Position numbers and translations under genes: made by a program. A stretch of 64,000 nucleotides of DNA, from contig NC_056527.1 of the NCBI RefSeq assembly GCF_019175285.1, positions 18,889,607 to 18,953,606 of the forward strand, written 5' to 3'. Positions 30,236 through 41,290 of the stretch are shown piece after piece. The notes below the pieces were generated by a model that did no database searches, was not told the DNA's origin, and saw only the letters and a program-made list of their open reading frames with translations. The stretch is from Sceloporus undulatus. Taxonomy: Eukaryota; Chordata; Lepidosauria; Squamata; Phrynosomatidae. Position 1 is the first letter of the stretch; the number at the start of each line of letters is the position of its first letter.

Positions 30236-31034
30236 TATTTTTGATAGCCTGTTTGGTGTCCCCCCCCCCCTCAAATGGTGAATTCCTGTCCCTGGAAATT
30301 ATATTTGGCCTCTTTCCACTGAACCTTCTATTATCTGGTCACAATTGCTGCCCTGTGACTTCAACAGATAATCTGGGTGGGAAACTTTTAAAAATATATT
30401 TTTAATGGGACGTCAAAGACAAATGTGGCTCAGCTCTTATGCCTTATAACAAGAGTTGGGAATTTATGACCCTCCAGTTGGCGATGATCTGCAATCTCCA
30501 TTATACCAAGGAAAAGTTATTTACAGATTACAGTTCTTCAACAAGGAATTTACAAAGGAAGACTAGAAAGAGAAACGGCTGGATTTAATACATTAGCAAA
30601 GGTATGAACAAAAAGCATGGCTTCATGGCACATTGCATATATTAATACAAGAGTCTTCACTACTGTACATATAACAAAAAGAATCTTCTCCAAGAGCGTT
30701 TTAAACACAGGGAAACTCTGCTTTATTAGCAGATTTATTACTTTAACACATCAACATTAAATGACCACTGTAAAGCTCTGAAAGCCTTGTAGAAACTTAC
30801 CCAGCCCTTTGAAATTTTGAGCAAAGGATGTAAATGTCTTTTTTTCTGAATCCTATTACATTCTATCCCACTTTCAGAAATGTATAAATATGATTTATAC
30901 CTGAGGTCTTAATATCATGCCTTACTGCATCTGAAGAAGTGGGTTTATATAAGTGTAAGACCATGTTAAAATAAAAACCAGTTAATTGTAAAGGTGCTGC
31001 CACATTCCTTCCCCCCCTCCTCCTCCCTTATTCC
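30236..31034. other. Unassigned AT-rich sequence
   Basis: No clear repeat or exon. A C-run lies near 30,260-30,270. A decayed family B-like segment (ACCCTCCAGTTGG..) lies near 30,470. Confidence 0.45.
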
Positions 31035-31285
31035 CTTTTATACAGAACATCCTATAGTTTGAGAGACTTGCTGCAAAATCAATGTTTTTGGTTTGCAGAG
31101 GAAAGAGCATTTTTTGTGCAGGCAGTAGCATTTTCTCGAGCAATCATAGTATTTCAACACAGAAATATTTGCTACAAAGAAAATGCCTTTTCCTGCATAA
31201 AAACCTTTTCTTTGTAAAAATACCATGTGCAATTTTTGTGCAGAATAAGTCCCAAAGAGCAACTAATCTTCAAAAATTAAAATTT
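31035..31285 (+). repeat. Unclassified repeat E, copy 2
   Basis: Multiple degenerate GCATTTT/AAAATGC..TGTGCA units (TTTTTTGTGCAGGCAGTAGC, AAAGAAAATGCCTTTTCCTG) and the shared end TGTGCAGAATAAGTCCC with TCTTCAAAAA. Similar to 16,890-17,040. Confidence 0.4.
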
Positions 31286-31559
31286 TCAAAGACTTTCTTG
31301 CAGTGGGAAGAAAATTGTTAAAATTATTCATTGCCTCCTTTGAAAAGAAAATTAGCAAAGAATTGCATTTACTGGCGTAGATTTCTCTGTAACTGCTCTG
31401 AAAAGCATGCTTGGGTCTGATACAAGCAGGAGGAAATCTCAGAAGAACTCAGAAGAGAAATGAGCTTCTTTTCTTGGTCTACTGAGCAGATATAAAAACA
31501 TATTTCAGCTGTATTTCTGAAACGGATCTCATTTCTAGCTGATTAGTTGAGCATCCTAT

Positions 31560-31640
31560 ACCCACTTAATTGGCATAGAGTTCCATTGAACTCAGTAGGA
31601 CTTACTTCTGAGTAAAGATGCAAAACTAGGTTGTTTAACT
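31560..31640. repeat. Short reptile interspersed repeat
   Basis: TTCCATTGAACTCAGTAGGA CTTACTTCTGAGTAAA is a phrase I recognise as widespread in reptile genomes. Its class is not certain to me. Confidence 0.45.
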
Positions 31641-32274
31641 AGGTTCATAGGGTTAAGAACCAAAGCTGAAACATAAAGTTTGCTCAGGTCAGGCTATTAC
31701 TTACGATTCCGTCTAAGTTCTTCAGTCTTTTTAAACACTCAAGCTAGACTTTCAGTAATCTCTCAGCTTGATCCTTTCTTCTTGTCCTTGGAACTCTCTT
31801 CTTCTTGTCAATTAGCCCTCGCAGAAGGAAGATTTTCTTTGGGGGAAAAAAGAAGAAAGAGGGAAAAAATGGGGGAAATGGCTTCAACTAGGTCTTAGGC
31901 AGGGGGTACTTTAATTGGGGAAGGCAGAATGCATGCTGCTGATTTGCATTAGGAGAAGGCATTGTAATTGCTCTGCGAAAGTGGCTCACATTGACTTCAG
32001 TGGAGCTGAGCTTTCTTATTGCAAGATTAATAAATACATGTCATTTCCTCATAACCATTTGAGAGGCTTCTTGTGTGGCAGGAAGGGAGAAAAGCTTTTT
32101 TAATTGTAATAACAAAGTGTGCTTTTTAATGAAGAGCCATGCATATATGCATGCTCTGACTTTGTAAGCTTAAGATATAAGTTCAGCAGATCTGAAACAC
32201 CAATGATAACGATTCCTTCAGAACATATGACCCTTACAGATGACACTGACGCTCTACAGACAAGCGCAATGGGG
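31641..32274. other. Non-repetitive tract, candidate conserved element
   Basis: No transposon recognised. Around 31,920-32,180 lie GATTTGCATTAGG, ATTGTAATTGCTC, TTTTTTAATTGTAATAAC and ATGCATATATGCATGC, that is octamer- and homeodomain-like words in complex sequence. Open frames lack protein features. Confidence 0.3.
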
Positions 32275-32540
32275 GGCCGTCGTCACGTGTGGGGGCGGTG
32301 CTTCCAGACTGAAGATCTAGAGATCCCTAGAGAGAACACTCCACTAGGCATTTGTAGCTCTTACAGTGCAATTCTATGGTCAATGTCTGGCAGATGCTGA
32401 CCACAGAGTTGCACTGGAGGACCTGGAGATTCCTAGAGAGGTGTTCTCTCAGGTAAAAACATAGTGGTTTTTTTATTTGCAGATTTTCCACATTCACAGG
32501 GGTCCTGTGCCCCTAACCCCAGCAAATGTGGAGGGACAAG
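32275..32540. mobile_element. Tc1-mariner/Tigger-like MITE, 3' part
   Basis: GATCCCTAGAGAGAACACTC at the left and GATTCCTAGAGAGGTGTTCT repeat within it. The right part TTATTTGCAGATTTTCCACA TTC, GGTCCTGTGCCCCTAACCCC and GCAAATGTGGAGGGACAA is a palindromic end type known from reptile mariner-class MITEs. The opposite terminus is not clear. Confidence 0.4.
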
Positions 32541-35312
32541 TGTCCTCCATTGTATACATTGGGACTTGAGCATTGCTGTCAGCACTGTACTGTCAAAGAA
32601 ACTGATTCAGTTTAGCAGCAAAGATCTCAGAGATAAATAGAAGGCAAGTGGATAGGTGGGCATTTATTAGTTGTGTGGGAATGCCTAGGACCAAAACAGT
32701 ATTTTAAATTGTGTCTAGGAGGATGCAACAGACTAGAGTACAAAAGTCCTGAAGTATAAAACCACAGAAAAAAAAAAGAAATCAAAACTGCTTACTGCTG
32801 CTAGCTCAAGAAAAATTTTAATAGAATAGTCGAAACACAACAGGCTAAAACAAAAAATAGCACCAGAAACTAGCTGAAATTCTCATGCTATACTTTCCCC
32901 ATTATATTTCACACAATTTTGAAATTAGGAAATCTTATAGAAACAGCAGGAAGAATCCTAGCCTGGCACAATTTCCATCCCCTGTGATCATGAGTTTTTA
33001 TTGCTGTGTGAGGCCCTGCTGCCTCTTATTTCAGAGAAACCCAGCAAGATATAAGATTGTTCTAATTGTGGCTAGGTGAGTAACTTGTGTTCGGGAGAAG
33101 TAGTGGAGCTGTTCTGGCCTGAAAGAAGTCTGCCTCCAGATGAAGCAGAGAATACAACTGTCGGCATGCAAAATAATAAAGGACTAAGAAAAGCACTCTA
33201 GGATACCATTTGCAGCCCCTTCTTCCATAATGCACAACCATTTGTAATTACCAGCAAAGCAGCCAATGCTGCAATGATATTAGGTTAAAATGTTTCACTC
33301 TTCCGCTTATCCAAGAAAATGAATTTTAAAAAGAAATAAAATTCTGCCACAATTCTTAAAAGGAGTTATTGTTAGAAATTAGTATCTTCTAGATACTAAT
33401 TTATTACTATGGCTACCACTACTGCTAGTTACCTAGGATTGCCAAAATGAAAACTAGTGAAGGCTCCGGTACTTTTAATGGATGCATAGAAGAAGGAATT
33501 TCAGTAGATCTTGCTAGTTACATGGCAGGCAGTACTTGCTAACACTCCCTTCTCTACACAGCCACTAAAGGTACAGAAGCCCTCTCCAGTTTTTACTTGA
33601 GAAACTTTATCAGAAGTAGCAGCTTCCTTGCCCTCATGTTGAAGTTGGAGCAGAGCTCAGAGGAGGGCAGCGTGTGCCACTTTGAAGGCTTTCTCTGGCT
33701 GAGGTGGGATTTACTCTAGAGACTTAGCAGCTTAACCATCTAAAAAATATAGGAAAGAACTGTCAGGTTGAAGCCTACCACATTAGTCAAACCAGACCAG
33801 GAAGGAACAAAATAGAGATATCAATATAATCTGATAAGTCCTGAGTTCCACGTTTTTATTTTTAAACATGTTTAAAAGACATCCACCATGAACTGTGGCC
33901 TGAAGGAATCATGGATGGAATGTTCGACTTTCTTGACCTTCTTAAAACATCCCAAATTTTTGGGGCTGCATGAATGAAAACAATCATCTGGACTTTATGG
34001 ACCTGAGGAAACACCAACGTTTAGTTGTGAGTCCATTCCCATTGTAATCAAATTAATTTCGAGACATGCTTCAGTACTCACTCAATTGATTACATGACTT
34101 GATTCCATCCAAGTCCTAACTATTTATGTATCTAACTCCATGTATGTGATATACATGAGAGGCTATTGCGTAAGAGGAGATTGGCACCGGGTGCCTCTAC
34201 CTCCTTTCCTAGCTAGCTTTCTACTGTTCACTCTCTATCCATTAGTGACATCAGGAACCCCAAAGATGCCCCCAGCCATCCCTCTCCATTTTAGTGCCTA
34301 AAGCAGGAAGTTACTTGTGTAAGTAAATTGATTCTGGGCACATTGAAAACGTGGCACATTCTTTAAAGGAAGACCCAGCATCCCCCTGCTGCATTAGCCT
34401 TCGGCTGGCAGACAAAAATGTTTTTATTCATATGGTTTTTGGCAATTCACTAACTGCTGAGAAAAGGTTGTTTCAAAGAAGTGCCATACCACATAGTGGT
34501 ATGGCTTTCAACTGCTTTTACATTCATATTATATTTTGTTTAATGTTCTTTCGACAATATTGTGGGGAGGGGGGTCTGTTGTCAGCCAGTTGTGGATCCT
34601 AGTTTTGAGACAAGGGTAGATTATGATTCAAGCAAACACAGTGTGTCCACAGGGCTGTTCTTCTGAAAACTGTAACACAGAAAGGGAAAAAGGTTATTGA
34701 AACAAACAGGAGGAAACAACAAAACAGCTATCTATTGTCGAGAGAAAAGACTAGCAGATGCCATGCGTGACATATGGAGCTGGCATCAGGCAGATATAAG
34801 ATGGATTGCTTGAATTAGTTGTGTTACCCTCAGGGATGTTTGTGAGATGCAGTTCAGCAAAGGGTTCTTATGTGGTGTATGCCAGTAATACCACTTGTGT
34901 TGCACTGAATTACTTCAGTCTTGTGTAACCAAGGGTGTCATGAGTATGAATCTGTGGGTTGTGAAACCTGTACAATACTTACTATGAGATGTGAAATCTG
35001 TACAATACTTCTGTGGCTCATTTAACCATGTTCCCACAGACTAAAAATATAGTATACCTAGGAACTGATAAATCAGACTATTTCTAGTTTGTTAGATTTT
35101 TTTTGTATTCCTTTATAAACCCGTTTTGCTCCCCTGCAAATTCACATTTAAATATGTACATTTAAATTTTAAATGTATTTTTCCTCAAAAAAGGCATTTT
35201 AAAATGTATTTCTTTCTCAAATAGGCATTTTGACCCCCAACTTTCTTTTTAAAATTGAAAACTACATGAGAAGCTTCAGGGTGTACCAGAGCAAGTGGAT
35301 GACTAACGCTAT
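32541..35312. other. Unassigned tract, about 2.7 kb with few repeats
   Basis: No LINE, SINE or MITE recognised. The stretch 33,140-33,340 (CCATTTGTAATTACCAGCAA, GCAGCCAATGCTGCAATGA) looks complex and unique. A 20-bp direct repeat with a 30-bp period (GTGAAA.CTGTACAATACTT) is at 34,961 and 34,991. No convincing exon. Confidence 0.4.
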
Positions 35313-35528
35313 ATCTGCACTGCAGAAATAATTTAATTTGACACTGCTGTAACTGCCATGACTCATAGCTATGGAATTCTAGGATTTGTAGTTTTGTGAG
35401 AGATTTAGCCTCCTCTGTCAGAGATTTCTGGTGCCACGACAAACTACAAATCCCAGGATTCCATAGGATAGCATCATGGAAATTAAAGCGGTGTCAAACT
35501 GCATTAATTTTGCAGTGTCGATGCAGAT
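35313..35528. mobile_element. MITE family A, best full-length copy
   Basis: Left end ATCTGCACTGCAGAAATAAT; the right end inverse reads ATCTGCATCGACACTGCAAA. Mirror blocks are TTTGACACTGCTGTAACTGC and AAAGCGGTGTCAAACTGCAT, and GGATTTGTAGTTTTGTGAGA and CGACAAACTACAAATCCCAG. ~215 bp, no open frame. The structure marks a foldback-type non-autonomous DNA transposon; the superfamily is unresolved because the target duplications are unclear. Confidence 0.88.
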
Positions 35529-35658
35529 CCAGTTCTCATTATTAGGCTAGGAAATGTGGATCAGACCAGTTCATCCTGGAACCAAAAAAGATGAAATTTC
35601 TCATGTATCCCAAGCTCCCTCCCCCTTTGGATAAACCAACAGTGCCTTGGTTCTGATA

Positions 35659-37052
35659 AGACAAACGTTGTCCCCATCTTCAAAAAGAGGAAAAAAGAGG
35701 ATCCCAACAATTATCGTCCAGTTAGTCTAACATCAATACCAGGAAAGATTCTAGAGCAGATCATTAAACAGAGAGTCTGTGAACATCTAGAAAGCAATGC
35801 CATAATCACAAAAAGTCAACACGGGTTTCAGATAAAGAAAAAGAGATTAGATCAGTCAGACAAATCTAATCTCTTTTTTTGATAAAATTACCAGCTTGTT
35901 AGATGAGGGAATGCTATGGGTATAGTATATCTTGATCAGTAAGGCTTTTGACAGGGTTCCCCATGACATTCTTCCAAACAAGCTAGTGAAATGTGGGCTA
36001 GACAAGGTAACTGTTACATGGATTTGTAATTGGTTGACCAGCCGAACCCAAAGGATGCTCAACAATGGCTCCTTTTCATACTGGAGATAAGTGACCAGTG
36101 TTCTGGGTTCTGTCCTGGGCCCAGTGCTATTCACCATCTTTATCAATGACTTGGATGACAGAATTGGGGGCATACTCATCAAATTTGCAGATGACACCAA
36201 ATTAGGAAGAGTAACTAATACCCCAGAAGACAGGATCAAGATTCAAAATGACCTGAATAGACTAGAAAGCTGGGCCAAAGCAACAAAATGAATTTCAACA
36301 CGGAACAATGTAAGGTACTGCACTTAGGGTGGAAAAATCAAATGAACAGATATAGGATGGGGGACACCTGATGAACAAGACTATGTCTGAAAGGGATCTG
36401 GGAGTCCAGGTAGACCACAAGTTGAACATGAATCAACAGTGTGATGTGTCAGCTAACAAGGCCAATGCGATTTTAGGCTCCATCAATAGCAGTATAGTGT
36501 CTAGATCAAGGGAAGTAATAGTGCCACTATATCCTGCTTTGATCAGGCCCCACCTGAAATATTGTGTCCAGTTCTGGGCACCACAATTTAAAAAGGATGT
36601 CGAGAAACTGGAGCATGTCCAAAGGAGGGCGACTAAAATGGTGAAGGGTCTGGAAACCATGCCCTATGAGGAAGACTTAGGGAGCTGGGGATGTTTAGCC
36701 TGGAGAAGAGGTCATATGATAACCCTATTTAAATACTTGAAGGGATGCAATATTGAGAAAGGAGCTAGCTTGTTTTCTGCTGCTCCAGAGTCTAGGACCT
36801 GGAGCAATGGATGCGAGCTACAGGAAAAGAGATTCCACCTCAACATTAGGAGGAACTTTCTGACAGTAAGGGCTGTTCAACAGTGGAACAAACTCCCTTG
36901 GAGTGTAGTGGAGTCTCCTTCCTTGGAGGTCTTTAAGCAGAGGCTGGATGACCATCTGTCGGGGATACTTTGATTTAGATTTCCTGCATGGCAGGGGGGT
37001 TGGACTGGATGGCCCTTGCGGTCTCTTCCAACTCTACGATTCTATGATTCTA
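35659..37052 (+). mobile_element. CR1 LINE, 5'-truncated (RT to 3' end)
   Basis: Reading gives RT blocks in order: VVPIFKK, DPNNYRPVSLTSIPGKILEQ, ITKSQHGFQ, ISKAFDRVPHDIL, VLGSVLGPVLFTIFINDLDD and IKFADDTKLG (catalytic ADD). Then follow the thumb and tail region DLGVQVDHKLN, YCVQFWAPQFKKDVEKLEHV, RRATKMV and FLTVRAVQQWNKLP. The 3' end is GGTTGGACTGGATGGCC and TCTACGATTCTATGATTCT. There are stops and frame changes around 35,870-36,090 and 36,290-36,370, so it is dead. The endonuclease is missing. Confidence 0.95.
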
Positions 37053-37795
37053 AGACATATTTCCAAACAATGCAAAGTCCAATAATAGTTTAGCATGGTA
37101 TCTGAACCTATTTTAACTAATGGCTGTGGTTTGTGAAAGGTTGTTAATCAGGGAAAATATACCATAGTTTGTGCTTTAGTTCACAGATGTCTGAGTATAC
37201 ACATCACTGACAAACCTAACAATGGACAGCTCAGCATCAGTATCCACATTCAATATATACATTTTTAAAAAATCTCAAACTCTTTCCATTCAAATTCTTA
37301 AAATAAAAACAAACTAAAAAAAAATTTCTGATATCTGCACTTGTCAAATTCATATGAAAAGTTTCTCTAGTATAAATATGATCTTAGCATACATTTCTCA
37401 CAGCAGTTTGCTGAGGAATCTATGAGAAAAGAAAGAAGTGTCAAGAATAATTCAAGACCACAAATAAGGTGGCATTTAAGAATGCAACAGCTATTCAGGG
37501 ATGTATGCGCTGTATGTTTCCCTTTTTCCTACACTTTTTTTTAAAAGCCAAGATCTTTTTGTCAGATTTAGGAAGAAATTTACAATTTTTTTATAAAAAT
37601 GAAGCACACAAAACACCTGTCTCTAAACCAACCACAATTGGGATTAGTGTTGTGCCTCTAGAAGTTGTTGAACCATGGAGACAAAAGTGAATTAGAACTT
37701 GTTGTTCACCATCCATCATCATCAACAACAATATATAACACATCAATTATTACTTTCATACTAAATTTTTACTCACAAGCCATGCATATAATGAA
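37053..37795. other. Unassigned AT-rich sequence
   Basis: No recognised repeat or exon. Confidence 0.5.
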
Positions 37796-38191
37796 AGCCA
37801 TCATGATGTAGTGCAGCGGTTCTCAACCTGTGGATCGTGACCCTTTGGGGGATCAAACGACTCTTTCACAGAGGTTGCCTAAAAGCATCAGAAAACACAT
37901 ATTTTTAATTACAGTTATGAAGTAGCAACCAAAATAATTTTATGGTTAGGGGTCACCACAACATGAGGAACTGTATTAAAGGGTTGTGGAATTAGGAAGA
38001 TTGAAAGCCATTGGTGTAGTGGTTTGAGCACTGAACTATGGCTCTATAGACCAGGGGTCAGTTCCCCACTCTACCATGGAAACTCACTGGGTGATATTGA
38101 GCAAGTCACACACTCTCAGCGCCAGAAAACCCTGAGGTCCACCTTAGAGTCAACCTAAGTCAGAAACGACCTGAAGGCACACAGCAACAAA
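37796..38191 (+). mobile_element. Sauria SINE split by a hAT insertion
   Basis: Head GCCATCATGATGTAGTG (37,796-37,813), interruption, then GTGTAGTGGTTTGAGCACTG from 38,014, CAGGGGTCAGTTCCC, CTACCATGGAAACTCACTGG and tail CGACCTGAAGGCACACAG. Imperfect 13-bp target duplication ATGCATATAATGA (37,782-37,794) versus ATGCATGTAATAG (38,192-38,204). Confidence 0.9.
37814..38013 (+). mobile_element. SPIN-type non-autonomous hAT transposon
   Basis: 200 bp starting CAGCGGTTCTCAACCTGTGG, with TCGTGACCCTTTGGGGGATC, CCTTTTAATACAGTTCC-type inverse, and ATAATTTTATGGTTAGGGGT. The end inverse reads CAATGGCTTTCAATCTTCC. An 8-bp target duplication ATGTAGTG/GTGTAGTG (37,806-37,813 and 38,014-38,021) fits hAT. The sequence matches what I know of SPACE INVADERS (SPIN), a family reported as horizontally transferred among tetrapods. 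Confidence 0.88.
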
Positions 38192-38635
38192 ATGCATGTA
38201 ATAGATGTATTAACCTTTATGGGAACAAGGCCATCGGCTGCTGATCCCTGGTGGTTGTAGTCAATGAGCATTGATATAATACCTGTTCCTTATACGCTGG
38301 GGGGAAAATATGCCATTCTAGTCCTCCACATTAGATAACTTAAGAAGCACTGCTCTGAATCACCCATCTTCGTTTCAGGAGCCAGGAGCTCATAGTACTG
38401 AAGACACAACTTCCTTTTATTTCATGATGGAAAAAAGTCAGTGAAAATCACAGATTTAAATCCAATTGTTAGTCCAAACTAGTTATGTGCTTTCTTGATA
38501 AGTTGACATTTATGTACATTCCATTGATTCAGTGGATCTAGTCGAGCTGGAGCTAGCAATTGGATTTAGTTACCAAGAGAATTTTATATGAGGGAGCATA
38601 TAAACATTTAAATGAGTAGGGATTTAAAAGTCCCC

Positions 38636-38638
<3 letters not shown>

Positions 38639-38682
<44 letters not shown>
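38639..38682. repeat. (CA)n microsatellite
   Basis: 22 uninterrupted CA units. Confidence 0.97.
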
Positions 38683-38683
<1 letters not shown>

Positions 38684-38789
38684 GCTATGGTCTTCCCACT
38701 TAAAAACATCCCCCCTCCATTGTTTCTTCAGAGAGAAGAGAATATATATGCATGTTTTAGGCTTAACAACAAAAAGTAACACTAAATAA

Positions 38790-39350
38790 AAAGCCATTTC
38801 CACCTGGATCCCCAGTCAGAGGAAGCTAGCTTTCACAATGTATATTTCTGTCACAATTTATCTCCCTAGGAAATCACAGCGCTGGGGGGGTTTGTTTGCA
38901 TTATCTATCTTTCCTTGTTGCTTATCACAGTATCTTTATCCAGGCAAATTTTTCTGTTCTATCATCAGCTAGAAAGGTCCTGCTTCCTTCAGGGTTTATA
39001 CTTTCCCCCTCTCTGTAATGTCCCTGGAGATTTTATCAAGGTAATCCCAATAAAGCTGTTTTGCAGAATTCATTTTCTGTCCTCCATTATGCCTCTGTAC
39101 AGCTTTCTAAAATAAAGTGACCATTAAGAGATATTAGCAAAGTGCTAATTATTTCTGGCAATAAATGAAAGAATCTGTATTTCCAAAGGACTATCACCTT
39201 TGTAGCCCCTTTTCAATTTAGCTTTCCTTTCACCTGCGTATTGGTATCTGTAGCAAAGAGTGCAGTCCATTTCAAGCACTTAGAAATATTATTCATACCA
39301 TTTCATCTTTTGCTTTAAAGGCTTTTTTATCTCACCTCCTCTCCAACAAC
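38790..39350. other. Non-repetitive tract, candidate conserved element
   Basis: Complex sequence with no transposon or exon recognised. Words such as GTTTGCATTATC, AAAGTGCTAATTATTTCTGG and GCAATAAATGAAAG resemble octamer, homeodomain and HOX-like sites. Function is inference only. Confidence 0.3.
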
Positions 39351-39714
39351 AAAAAAAATCCCTCATGAAGGAGCATGGGGAATCAGAAATGAAGGTTATG
39401 TCACAACATGTGCTTCAGAAACCTTCAAAATATAATTAATAAAAAAAAAGTTACAACATAACAACTCACTTTCAGTTGCAGCAACCTTCAAAAAATGAAA
39501 AAGGTTTGCAAATCCCTAAGTAACACATCAAAGATACAGGGTTCCCTTTGTGTGTTATCAGCATTTGGTCACAATCACCTGCAGTTGAGGTTCAGGAGAT
39601 GAAAAGAAAAACAGAATTGCAGTCATTAAAAATTGGCAAGGTCACAATGTTTGTTACTTTTTAGGTTAGGGAAAAAGCCACAAAAGTTCATCCCCATCAT
39701 GTCCTCTCCCAGAC

Positions 39715-39955
39715 ACCATATGTGTATGTACCTTCAAATTTCCTAAAGACTTATGGTGACCCCATGATTTTCATAGGAAATGATAGGCAAGGAATGCTCA
39801 GAGGAGGATTTTCCAGCTCCTTCTTCTGAACTATAGCCTGCAGCACATGGCATTCATTGGCAGTCTCCCATCCAAGTACAAACCAGACCTATTTTGCTTA
39901 CCTTCCAAGATCAGATGGGATCTGGTTCCATTAGGGTATTTAGGCTGTCACCCTA
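39715..39955 (-). mobile_element. 5S-rRNA-derived SINE (5S-Sauria type)
   Basis: On the minus strand the head reads like 5S rRNA: CCATCTGATCTTGGAAGGTA AGCA, then GTACTTGGATGGGAGACTG CCAATGAATGCC. The tail at the left keeps ATGGGGTCACCATAAGTC and AGGAAATTTGAAGGTAC, the Bov-B-like end. A ~40-bp segment with TTCAGAAGAAGGAGCTGG lies between head and tail and is absent from the 27.6-kb copy. Confidence 0.82.
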
Positions 39956-40386
39956 GACATGATAGAGGGGTATACAATTATTTAAAGTGTGGATGAGTTG
40001 AGAAGGACAGCTTGGGGTCGTTTAATTAAGGTGAGTGTTGGGAGGCTTAGAACAGATAAAACCTATCACTTGTGCACATAGCACATACTGTAGTTAAAAA
40101 TATGCTTCCATCAAAGTTAATAGTGGCTACCAAGATGGATAGCATTTTTAAAAGGTGGGGGACAAAATACCTAATAGACTTTCAATTTTTCATAGACTGC
40201 AGCTCTCAATCACTCTAGTTTGCTTAAGGATAGCCAGTGGTGAAAGACCATGAGATAGAATTGCAATCCAGCAACACCTTAAAAAGGGAAGTGGACATGT
40301 TTACAGGAAATATGAATGGCATGTGACATTGCACTAATGTTTTGTTTAAAATGATCTATATGGCTACTTTAAGAACAGAACAAGAG

Positions 40387-40621
40387 AACCAGAGTGGTGT
40401 AGTGGTTTGAGTGTTGGACTATGACTCTGGAGACTAGGGTTTGATTCCCAGTACAGCCACAAAACCCATGTGGGCAAGTCACATAATCTCAGCCTCAGGC
40501 AAAGGCAATGGCAAACCTCCTCAGAACAAACCTTTCCAAGAGAACCCTGTAATAGAGTTGCCTTAGGGTGACCATAAGTCAGAAACGACTTGAAGGCACA
40601 CAAGAACAACAACAACAAGAA
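40387..40621 (+). mobile_element. Sauria SINE, full length
   Basis: GAGTGGTGTAGTGGTTTGAG, GGACTATGACTCTGGAGACT, GGGTTTGATTCCCAG, GTGGGCAAGTCACATAATCT, GGCAATGGCAAACCTCCTC and GACTTGAAGGCACACAAG with (CAA)n. One of the best conserved copies in the window. Confidence 0.95.
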
Positions 40622-40814
40622 GAACAAGAAGAGAAAATAGGATTTTGGTCTTATGCATCAGTGCTCTTCTTATTTTCTTATGAAATACATGTGATACAAA
40701 AAGGACATACTCCATTAATTTAAAAAGTGGTCTTATTGAAATTATGTAGATTTAAGGAATACCTCACATCAGTTTATGCTGCATCTTGTTTACCGATTTG
40801 GAAAGAATGACATA

Positions 40815-41290
40815 GATTGCATTCTTTTTCCATCATGTTTTTATTTTATTCACATATACATATACATATACATATATACCAGTTCTGACTTATTACCATT
40901 CTTCAATTCCAGGTACATTCTTCTTCAAATCTTATAACATTCATCCCAAATTTATCCTCCTAGCTCACTTTAACCAATCTTCCCATCTCATTCCTTCATT
41001 CTTTCTTCATTTCTTACTTTCTTTTACCCTTTCCTCCTGTTCTTCATTCAAAAACTCTCCATCCTCATTCTTCTTTCTGTACTCCTTCTTTACTACACTT
41101 ACTTGCACCTTCATACTCACATACTAAAACAGTCATCCAAACTGCCTCCTTGTCAGTATTGGTCCAAATTTCATTATATTTATGAAGGTTTTTTAAACAG
41201 TGACATAAAAAATAATCCTTCCCCCCCTTTTCCTCTCTCCAAATTTTAACCTCTTAGCACTTATACCTATGATTAATATACTTAGCATAA
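40815..41290 (-). mobile_element. Probable L1 3' UTR
   Basis: The minus strand is strongly purine-rich with repeated GAAAGAATGAAGGAATGAG-like wording, ends in ATAAAATAAAAACATG, and contains a (ATATGT)n run. Long purine-rich 3' UTRs with a short A tail are typical of reptile L1. No coding motif supports it. Confidence 0.4.

Noticed and set aside
36091-36973. Two long plus-strand frames as a host gene
   Set aside because: They are pieces of CR1 reverse transcriptase (FADDTKLG) ending in the CR1 3' motif, with stops between.
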